Below are positions 57,833-64,000 of a stretch of DNA of 64,000 nt, piece by piece. Location: assembly GCA_934402395.1 (NCBI GenBank), contig CAKRTQ010000007.1:1-64000 (forward strand). The letters run 5' to 3'. Origin of the DNA: an uncultured Eubacteriales bacterium (lineage in GTDB: Bacteria; Bacillota; Clostridia; Oscillospirales; CAG-272). Under the pieces are notes generated by a model. The model worked only from the letters and a program-made list of their open reading frames with translations, did no database searches and was not told the origin of the DNA. A program made the position numbers and the translations under genes. Numbering within the stretch: the first letter of the stretch is position 1; each line of letters starts with the position of its first letter.

Positions 57833-57878
57833 GTGGGTGTTAAAAAACTCAATTTGAGTTTTTTAACACCCACATTTT
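57833..57878. terminator. terminator hairpin, GTTAAAAAACTC family, copy f
   Basis: Stem GTGGGTGTTAAAAAACTCAA / TTGAGTTTTTTAACACCCAC, nearly perfect, followed by ATTTTGTATG. It lies between the radical SAM gene (plus) and the convergent nucleotidyltransferase (minus). Confidence 0.9.
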
Positions 57879-57886
57879 GTATGTTT

Positions 57887-59224
57887 TTACTCTATAATGT
57901 CGTACATCCTCATCAGCTCGATGCGCTCACGGGCAAGCTTTATGCTCCCGCGCGCGCTATTGTTTTCGGTCTTTCTCGTCTCGCAGATATAACGGAAAAA
58001 CCTTTGCACCCACGCCACCGGCAAAAGCCACGGCATACGGCGCAGATAAGAATAGTCCTTTACAAGATAACTGCGCGGCGGAAAAAGCGTGGAGAACAGA
58101 TTGCCGCGCTTCCCTCGCCTGCTCTGCCGCACCGCATTGAGAGTGACCGTAGAAGAATGCAGTCTTGTATAATCATCGGAACCGTATATCCCGCCGCGCA
58201 GAACATCCGCAAGGAGCGGCACGCACGGAACGTCCGGCGTGCGCCACGGATCGGGCAGATCAATATCTATCCCAAGATATTCGTTTGCCACATTGAACGC
58301 CACCGAGGCAAATGTCGCGGCGTGTACGCTGTAACACTGACGGTACAAAAGCTGCCAGTCGATCTCACCGCAGTACTCACGCGCCCACATACCGATGTCG
58401 CAGAACTGGCGAATGCCTATTCCGCAATTAACAAAATGCTTGTACGCGTGCAGAAGAAGATACAAAAGATGCTCGTGCGGAGGCAACGACAGCCAGCCGC
58501 CGATATCGACTGCGCGGTCGTGCGCACCCTCAAAAAAGCGGTTGAGATCGTCGCACGCATCCTCGGATGAGTCAAAAAGCCGCCGGTGAAGCTCGATATA
58601 AAGCGGGCTGCCCTCTCGTTTGTAGCTCACTTCGTCCGCATCGCCGATAGACTCGGCGGGACAGTCGGTCACCATCCCCTCCGCTTCAAGAATGCCGCGG
58701 CAGGCATCAAATTCCGCCTCGGAAACGAAAATATCATCGTCGGCAGTCAGCCTGTGGTCGCTCAGCGGGTAAAGGCGGTTGCAAAGCTGCCCCTTCACCA
58801 CGATAGGATGAAGCCCCGCAGCACGCAGCTTGCCGTAAAGCACCCCAAATTCGGCACTGCGCACCGTCTGCGTGAGGACCTGCGCTATGACCTGCCGCTT
58901 GATCGCGGCAAAAAGTGCGGGATCGGCTTCAGCCAAACGCGTCTTGCGCACAGATTCAAAAACTAGAGGGAGAACGCGATGCTTGTTGGATAGTGTGAAA
59001 ACATCCGAAAGCCCACTCATGACGATATTTTGATTGCAAAAGGACTTGCACAAGTCAGGTTTTAATGAAGAACCACTCCCCGTATTGTCCCCGACTGCTG
59101 TCCTATCAATAGCTTCTTCGTCAACCGTCATTGGAGTCGATTCGTGCACGCAATTATATTGTTCACCTTTAAGGGATGCACACAGAGCACCTAAAAAAAC
59201 TGTTTCGGTTGTTGTTAAGTCCAT
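57887..59224 (-). CDS. nucleotidyltransferase-family protein (NTP_transf_5 type)
   Basis: 445 residues. The core (~110-330) fits the uncharacterised nucleotidyltransferase family of polysaccharide loci: GLHPIVVKGQLCNRLYPLSDHRLTADDDIFVSEAEF, with the K-G and D-D-D metal-site motifs, then SPLYIELHRRLFD and LPPHEHLLYLLLHAYKHF. It probably transfers a nucleotidyl or related group in surface-glycan synthesis. The gene body is GC-rich like its left neighbours, but the first ~75 codons (right of ~59,000) are AT-rich like the following locus, so the gene may be chimeric across a recombination point. Start at ATG 59224. Confidence 0.8.
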   Translation of the reverse strand: MDLTTTETVFLGALCASLKGEQYNCVHESTPMTVDEEAIDRTAVGDNTGSGSSLKPDLCKSFCNQNIVMSGLSDVFTLSNKHRVLPLVFESVRKTRLAEADPALFAAIKRQVIAQVLTQTVRSAEFGVLYGKLRAAGLHPIVVKGQLCNRLYPLSDHRLTADDDIFVSEAEFDACRGILEAEGMVTDCPAESIGDADEVSYKREGSPLYIELHRRLFDSSEDACDDLNRFFEGAHDRAVDIGGWLSLPPHEHLLYLLLHAYKHFVNCGIGIRQFCDIGMWAREYCGEIDWQLLYRQCYSVHAATFASVAFNVANEYLGIDIDLPDPWRTPDVPCVPLLADVLRGGIYGSDDYTRLHSSTVTLNAVRQSRRGKRGNLFSTLFPPRSYLVKDYSYLRRMPWLLPVAWVQRFFRYICETRKTENNSARGSIKLARERIELMRMYDIIE

Positions 59225-59247
59225 GTGTTTGAAACACCTTTTCTATA

Positions 59248-60804
59248 TCATATCTGATTTGGTTGTTTTGACTTGACTATGCTTTTCAAAATTCGTTTAG
59301 CATATAAACAAATAGCTTGAAATTCGGACGTTTTTCTGAACAGCAATGCAAACACTACATTTGGCACTATGGCGCAGATCGCCACACCAAACAAAAAACT
59401 GACCGTTGCATTTGAAACAGGAAGCGAATGCATCAGCAACCAACACCCAACGCCAACCACAATAACAGAAACCGCATATAAAAAGTATCGTATAAAATAT
59501 TTTCTTGTGCCACAGAGAAAAATTTTTTTATGTATTATATACGGGTCAAACCAAAAATACACACACAGCCTGCTTATGATCGTTCCGAGCAAAATTCCAG
59601 CTATACCGCAAATACGTGCGAGAATAATTGATAAAACCAGATTAAGGACCGCGGCAATGAGCGGGCGGTACTTTCCAATATTAAAAAGTCCCGTGACCTC
59701 TCTGTAAGTTGTGGATGCGTATTGAACCCCCGCTGTATAATAATTGGCAACTATTATGAGAACTGTCCACCACGGCAACAAATAATCCGCTCCGATCCAC
59801 AGCGAAATAAATGGATTCAGCAAAACACCGAGGCATATTCCGGTAAAACCATACATCCAGAAAGAAGCAAAGAATAAATTGTAGAACAGCTTCTCGTTAT
59901 TTTCTTTTGACTCCACCGCATGGTAATTTCCAACGCTTGCGGTCATTGAATAAAAAATATAGCTAAGAAATGTTCTTACAACATCAACTATATAGACGTA
60001 GTTGGAATACAACCCAACCGATGCTATACCTTGAAATTTTGAAATCAGAATATTATCCGTACTGCTTATGACGGTACCGCTTATTTTGTAAAGAAACAGC
60101 GATTTAACACTTGTTTTCAAAGCTTCCTTCTGATCGGCAGAAATGGTTACTACCGTTTTATCTGCAATAAAAGGAAATTTTCTTTCGGTAACTTTGGCAA
60201 TAAATGCGTTTTCCCCGATTTGAAAAGCAATCATGCATATCAGCACAGGGATATAAGCTCGAAAAACCGAAAGCATCAGCATTTCGCCAATATTGCGAAA
60301 AACCATAAAACCCGAATGACATATTGAGATAACACGGTTTTGTTGACTTGCAATCAGCAAAGACTGCTTATAAGAAAAAAAATATGACGATGAAGATTGC
60401 AGCAAAAACAAAAAATAAATAATATAAATATTCTCGGGTATTGCCACCTCGCCGTTTATCAAATGAGGCAAAAATGGCATAAGCAGGCATCCTGCTGCCA
60501 TAACAATGCATCCAACAACCGAATATACTTTTTTGTAAAGGCACATATATCCTTTAATTGATTCAGCATCACCATTTGCCAAAGGTTTGTAGAGGCTGTA
60601 TACTATTGCTGTATCGAATCCCAAATTGGCTAGCGATAACAGAGAAAGTATATTGGAAAAAAGTCCGGATACGCCAAGGTATTCTTTGCCAAGGAGCGTA
60701 ATAAACATCCATCTGGAAAAAAAGCCCATGAGCATACTCAGAACTTGACCTCCAATGCCAAAGGCCATATTTTTGAGTGAGTTTGCTGTACGTGAAGTAT
60801 CCAT
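59248..60804 (-). CDS. polysaccharide flippase (Wzx/MATE-like membrane protein)
   Basis: 518 residues with about 12-14 membrane helices and few charged loops (GIGGQVLSMLMGFFSRWMFI, FLLQSSSSYFFSYKQSLLIA, and an ATTYREVTGLFNIGKYRPLI loop). It is of the PST/oligosaccharide flippase family that moves lipid-linked repeat units outwards. Its stop lies 23 bp before the nucleotidyltransferase start, and its start codon overlaps the stop of the next upstream gene by one base (60804). AT-rich, unlike the genes to the left. Its role in capsule or surface-glycan export is inferred from family and context. Confidence 0.92.
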   Translation of the reverse strand: MDTSRTANSLKNMAFGIGGQVLSMLMGFFSRWMFITLLGKEYLGVSGLFSNILSLLSLANLGFDTAIVYSLYKPLANGDAESIKGYMCLYKKVYSVVGCIVMAAGCLLMPFLPHLINGEVAIPENIYIIYFLFLLQSSSSYFFSYKQSLLIASQQNRVISICHSGFMVFRNIGEMLMLSVFRAYIPVLICMIAFQIGENAFIAKVTERKFPFIADKTVVTISADQKEALKTSVKSLFLYKISGTVISSTDNILISKFQGIASVGLYSNYVYIVDVVRTFLSYIFYSMTASVGNYHAVESKENNEKLFYNLFFASFWMYGFTGICLGVLLNPFISLWIGADYLLPWWTVLIIVANYYTAGVQYASTTYREVTGLFNIGKYRPLIAAVLNLVLSIILARICGIAGILLGTIISRLCVYFWFDPYIIHKKIFLCGTRKYFIRYFLYAVSVIVVGVGCWLLMHSLPVSNATVSFLFGVAICAIVPNVVFALLFRKTSEFQAICLYAKRILKSIVKSKQPNQI

Positions 60805-62087
60805 TAAACGCCTCTTCGAACAACAGTATTTATTTTTCTCTTAACTATCGAAAAGAAATTTTTATAATAATATCTCCAAAGTCCCCTTCGCTTCTCTTTA
60901 ACAAAATCAAATTTCTTCAAATATTCATATACAGATTTATCGTATATACCCTCGTAATTATCTCCCATACGAGTGATTATTCTTTGCCACTTATCTATAT
61001 TCTTAGCAGTAAAGAATTGCACCTCATTCTTCAAGTATAATTGGGTAACATCCAACAGAGACCCATTGTAGGAAAAACCAAAGTTTTTGGGGTCTCCTCC
61101 TTCTGCACTAAGCTGAAGCATCCGTCTTAAACATTTTTCACATGAACAGCAATTATGATCATTCCACGAGCATACCCGCAGCGCAAGAGGTTTTCCGCTC
61201 TGAGCCTGATAATTCACAACAAGCCGCGCCTTGTCCTGATCGGTCATTTCATATCCATCATGACAAACCGCTGTATCTGCAAATTTAAACTCATTATCTG
61301 TTGTAGGGTCCGAAGCACACGGGTAAGTGTTTCCTACCGAAAAAGAACTTGCAATATATAGCCTAGTTACATTTTCAAGATAAGCTATGGGAGCCGCAGC
61401 ACTCAATATAGCCATTGCGTGATGGATCCCATGCCAAAAATCGTCCCCCATTAAGTTTTGGAAACGCCTGCTCAAAGCAATTCCATTAACAAAAGTACCA
61501 TAGTTGGCACGGATAAATGTTGCTTTTGTGTCATGAAGATCGGCGAATTTACTTGTCGCAGTGCAATCTGATACAAAGTTTCGTTCGCTTTTTTCATCTT
61601 CGGCATATGAGCCATCACTTACATCACCATAAAAACCGTACTCAAGGATCAGCAACGGATGTTCATCACTGTGACGTATAAAAGTTGTTACAGCATCCAT
61701 CCCGCCGGTAAACATTTGCGCGCTCTTTTCGCTTTCGCAGGTTACTTCATGATGGTTATATTCGGCTTTTGCGCAAAGACTACCTTTCATCGGACAGTTG
61801 GGATACATTTTTTGATACGCTTCGCGCAAAGCGCCTAAACTTTTTTGAAAGACCATATCTGCCGTATTGACAATAACATTAGAGTCGGTAAGCCATGCGA
61901 CTTGCATTACATTTCCCAAAAACGGAATGACCAATATGCTCTCGGGAATTTGTTCGATGCATCTGTCATACTGGGCAAACATATGAAGTTGTGGTGCAAA
62001 AAACTGCTTCAAATCGTCCGTAACGCTAAACCAATAGTCCACTCTTTGGTTTTCAACTTGTATTCGCGTAAGTTTAATTTGCCCCAT
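60804..62087 (-). CDS. PP-loop-like protein with a Cys cluster, in the polysaccharide locus
   Basis: 427 residues from the ATG at 62087 (GAGGTG upstream). Residues 126-132 read FTGGMDA, a variant of the ATP-pyrophosphatase SGGxDS loop, preceded by strand-like LCAKAEYNHHEVTC. The C-terminal part has CSWNDHNCCSCEKC (306-319) followed by LRRML, like the Zn-binding Cys cluster of ExsB/QueC relatives. This fits an adenylate-forming enzyme family seen in exopolysaccharide loci, perhaps a sugar or amide modification. The substrate is unknown. The start lies 1 bp after the pyruvyltransferase stop (62089), so coupling is tight. Confidence 0.65.
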   Translation of the reverse strand: MGQIKLTRIQVENQRVDYWFSVTDDLKQFFAPQLHMFAQYDRCIEQIPESILVIPFLGNVMQVAWLTDSNVIVNTADMVFQKSLGALREAYQKMYPNCPMKGSLCAKAEYNHHEVTCESEKSAQMFTGGMDAVTTFIRHSDEHPLLILEYGFYGDVSDGSYAEDEKSERNFVSDCTATSKFADLHDTKATFIRANYGTFVNGIALSRRFQNLMGDDFWHGIHHAMAILSAAAPIAYLENVTRLYIASSFSVGNTYPCASDPTTDNEFKFADTAVCHDGYEMTDQDKARLVVNYQAQSGKPLALRVCSWNDHNCCSCEKCLRRMLQLSAEGGDPKNFGFSYNGSLLDVTQLYLKNEVQFFTAKNIDKWQRIITRMGDNYEGIYDKSVYEYLKKFDFVKEKRRGLWRYYYKNFFSIVKRKINTVVRRGV

Positions 62088-62088
62088 T

Positions 62089-63063
62089 TCACACCTCAAA
62101 CTGTGATTTCCATTGCTTGATACAATCCCAAGGAACATTTAGCTGTGTCTCAAAAGCACTGTTGATTTTTAATTTCAATGACTCTATATCGCCTTTTTTC
62201 ACCGTTACGAGGCCTGTATCCGCACTTATGCTTTCGGCACGTTCATCTATTGAAATAATAATCGCACGTTTTTTGTGCCGCAGCGCATATATTCCGCCAT
62301 GCAGCCGCGTTCCCACATACTCGATATTTGCTCTGTTCAACACACGATCATATGCCGCTTTGCTGGGAGGGATCACCTCGATTCCGTCTGTGTTGGAAAG
62401 CATATTGAAATACGCCTCGTCTTTGTCTCCCTGTATCCAGAATGACACATTTTCATATTCACGCTTCAAAACGTCCACAAGCATTTGGTCATCCTTGTCC
62501 GGGAAATTTTTTCCGTTAAGAGTAAAAACCACACTATCGGATTTGCTGATAGGTATCTCGGCGCAAAAATCCGGGGTGAGTGCCCACATTGTCACGCAAC
62601 CCGTATTGATCGCCTTTAATCCCAACACATCTTCAACATAACGCTTGCTGCGCTCATCCCGAACACTATGATAATAAGAATGGCTGAGAATTTTGCGGTA
62701 GAGATGCGTTGTGTAAGCATCGGTATGCTCCCCGGCGCCCGCACCTACTCCAACACAGACAGAACCTGCCAACGGCTTGCAGTTAAAAATGTTCACATTC
62801 CATTGCGGATAGTGCGTCCGCATATCTTTCGCCAGAATGTTGCTGCCAGAGATAAACTTATAATCACTATAAGTATAACCTTGAATCACCGAAGAATTTC
62901 TCCACACTGCATAACTATGAAATGCTGGCATATGTGTGGGTATTTCCTTAACGAATGATCTATTGAGAATAAAGTTCATTTCAGACTCAAAGGCCTCATG
63001 TATAATATAATCTCCAATATTATCTGTACCCACTGCAGGATTAAGCACTAAAATATTTTTCAT
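62089..63063 (-). CDS. polysaccharide pyruvyl transferase family protein
   Basis: 324 residues of a GT-B-like fold. Marks: VLNPAVGTDNIGDYIIHEA at the N-terminus (GDxxI motif), CVGVGAGAGEHTD, YHSVRDERSKRYVEDVLGL, then YVGTRLHGGIYALRHKKRAIIISIDERAES near the C-terminus (the conserved R-L-H-G). Members add pyruvate ketals to sugars or are related transferases of unknown donor. It overlaps the start of the upstream gene by 4 bases (ATGA at 63060-63063). Confidence 0.88.
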   Translation of the reverse strand: MKNILVLNPAVGTDNIGDYIIHEAFESEMNFILNRSFVKEIPTHMPAFHSYAVWRNSSVIQGYTYSDYKFISGSNILAKDMRTHYPQWNVNIFNCKPLAGSVCVGVGAGAGEHTDAYTTHLYRKILSHSYYHSVRDERSKRYVEDVLGLKAINTGCVTMWALTPDFCAEIPISKSDSVVFTLNGKNFPDKDDQMLVDVLKREYENVSFWIQGDKDEAYFNMLSNTDGIEVIPPSKAAYDRVLNRANIEYVGTRLHGGIYALRHKKRAIIISIDERAESISADTGLVTVKKGDIESLKLKINSAFETQLNVPWDCIKQWKSQFEV

Positions 63064-63950
63064 CTTGCCAATTGTTTTATTTTTCTAAATGCTTTTCTAA
63101 ATATTTTTATATTATCAATAAAATCACCGTGTACATCTACTACCTCATAGTTTTCACTTCTATTCAAAGTATGTGTCTTGCTATATCTTAAGTCAGGGAG
63201 ATTGGAAAAGCATTCCACATCCACAACATGGCTCAAAACTTCTTTTTCAGTTTCGTCCATTATATCCGAGCACTTATTATATATCAATACCCGCTCTCCG
63301 TAGCTATTTCCACAATCCTGGAGTGGCACAAAAAAGGACTTTGCTATGCTAAATGGATTGCCGGCTGGTCTTTCCCGAGGGTCCCATCTCATTACAATAG
63401 GACTTAGCGAAAAATTTTTTTCGAGCAAAAACCACAGAACACGACCACCACTTTTATTTTCCTTTGAATACACCAGCCATCTTCCGTCAGCACTCTTCAT
63501 TATAGATGTATCTACTACATCTATATTGTCAATTAGAACTTTTTTTAACGACCAAACGTACGGGAAATCTGTTGCTTCATACAATTGAAGCTGGTGTATT
63601 GCACAGGTTTCAGGTATCATGTACATCGTGCCACAGAACTCAAACACATTGGGATAGGACATATGAAAAGGTTTCCTCAAAACGCTCTTAACAGGTGAAA
63701 ACTTTCCGTCTTTATAAAGCGCAACTCCAATTTCACCTTTGGCAAGCCACATATTATACATTTCTACAAATATGTAAACTTGATTGTTATGCTCAATCAC
63801 AAAAGGATCCGCATACCAGTAATTTAATGTCGGGACAAGATAGCTATAATGCTTTTTATTTTGTAATGATGGCAATGAATTGTCATTAATAATTTCCCTG
63901 CACCCAACAGTATATTTGTCCTCTACAAACATATATTGCACCCAATTCAT
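63060..63950 (-). CDS. GINT1_N-type propeller protein, putative sugar transferase
   Basis: 296 residues. A five-bladed propeller-like pattern with NYWYADPFVIEHNNQVYIFVE, GEIGVALYKDGKF, FHMSYPNVFEFCGTMYMIPE, LQLYEATDFPYVWSLKKVLI and DTSIMKSADGRWLVYSKE matches the N-terminal domain shared by plant glucosamine inositolphosphorylceramide transferase and bacterial polysaccharide-locus proteins. In bacteria it often accompanies formyltransferase-like or pyruvyl transferase genes, as here. Catalytic residues are not evident to me. Start ATG 63950 behind AGGAGC. The last 50 bases of the window beyond it show no gene. Confidence 0.75.
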   Translation of the reverse strand: MNWVQYMFVEDKYTVGCREIINDNSLPSLQNKKHYSYLVPTLNYWYADPFVIEHNNQVYIFVEMYNMWLAKGEIGVALYKDGKFSPVKSVLRKPFHMSYPNVFEFCGTMYMIPETCAIHQLQLYEATDFPYVWSLKKVLIDNIDVVDTSIMKSADGRWLVYSKENKSGGRVLWFLLEKNFSLSPIVMRWDPRERPAGNPFSIAKSFFVPLQDCGNSYGERVLIYNKCSDIMDETEKEVLSHVVDVECFSNLPDLRYSKTHTLNRSENYEVVDVHGDFIDNIKIFRKAFRKIKQLAR

Positions 63951-64000
63951 TTATTGCTCCTTCTTTTTAATTTTTTTCGAAAACATCGAAATAACTTAAC

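Noticed and set aside
1..64000. Prophage, CRISPR array, rRNA operon or replication origin
   Set aside because: No integrase, phage structural, cas, rRNA or dnaA-box cluster signatures were seen; only one tRNA gene is present.

Overview
The window looks like a chromosomal segment of a strictly anaerobic, fermentative, probably gut-associated member of the Clostridia (Oscillospirales/Ruminococcaceae-like; this placement is inference). The reasons are the Firmicutes-type rimP-nusA-ylxR-ylxQ-infB operon, AdhE with two [FeFe]-hydrogenase-family proteins, class III ribonucleotide reductase, dockerin-tipped surface proteins, GGAGG ribosome binding sites and TTGACA/TATAAT promoters.

Layout. (1) 1-9.2 kb: a block of moderate GC with a DUF1254 lipoprotein fragment, a CD1871A-type small CXXC protein plus polyferredoxin plus TlpA-like lipoprotein operon, a divergent OmpR/histidine-kinase pair, and a TetR/MMPL exporter pair. 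It ends in a 5'-truncated collagen-like surface gene that abuts tRNA-Asn(GTT). (2) 9.3-19 kb: a TetR regulator and two giant secreted beta-helix proteins whose last ~580 bp, ending in a dockerin, are nearly identical, followed by an orphan MazF-like gene. (3) 19.6-28.2 kb: a probable operon of adhE, a small phosphotransferase, two thioredoxin-fold [2Fe-2S] proteins, a PAS-bearing sensory [FeFe]-hydrogenase (HydS-like), a PP2C/SpoIIE phosphatase and a second [FeFe]-hydrogenase, behind a promoter carrying a Rex-like operator. (4) 28.3-35.8 kb: two envelope-anchored or exported proteins, thioredoxin, thioredoxin reductase, and NrdD (with a fused glutaredoxin-like tail) and NrdG with tandem NrdR boxes. 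(5) 35.8-42.5 kb: a DUF6528-like lipoprotein, two solute-binding lipoproteins without permeases, and a BNR_4-type protein. (6) 42.6-48.4 kb: the nusA-infB operon, with a NUDIX gene directly after infB where rbfA often lies. (7) 48.5-57.9 kb: a DUF6259/TIM-barrel glycosidase-like protein, GlyA, a BspA-type LRR lipoprotein, PfkA, CinA and a PflA-like radical SAM protein. (8) 57.9-64 kb: the end of a polysaccharide locus (nucleotidyltransferase, flippase, PP-loop-like protein, pyruvyltransferase, GINT1_N-type protein). It is clearly AT-richer from ~59 kb on, which suggests horizontal acquisition.

The most striking points are the redox/H2-sensing hydrogenase cluster with a Rex-like site on its adhE promoter, the NrdR box filling the nrdD promoter spacer, gene conversion of the dockerin ends, a recurrent covarying terminator family (GTTAAAAAACTC...GAGTTTTTTAAC core), and the tRNA-Asn boundary with three overlapping, mutually exclusive hairpins.
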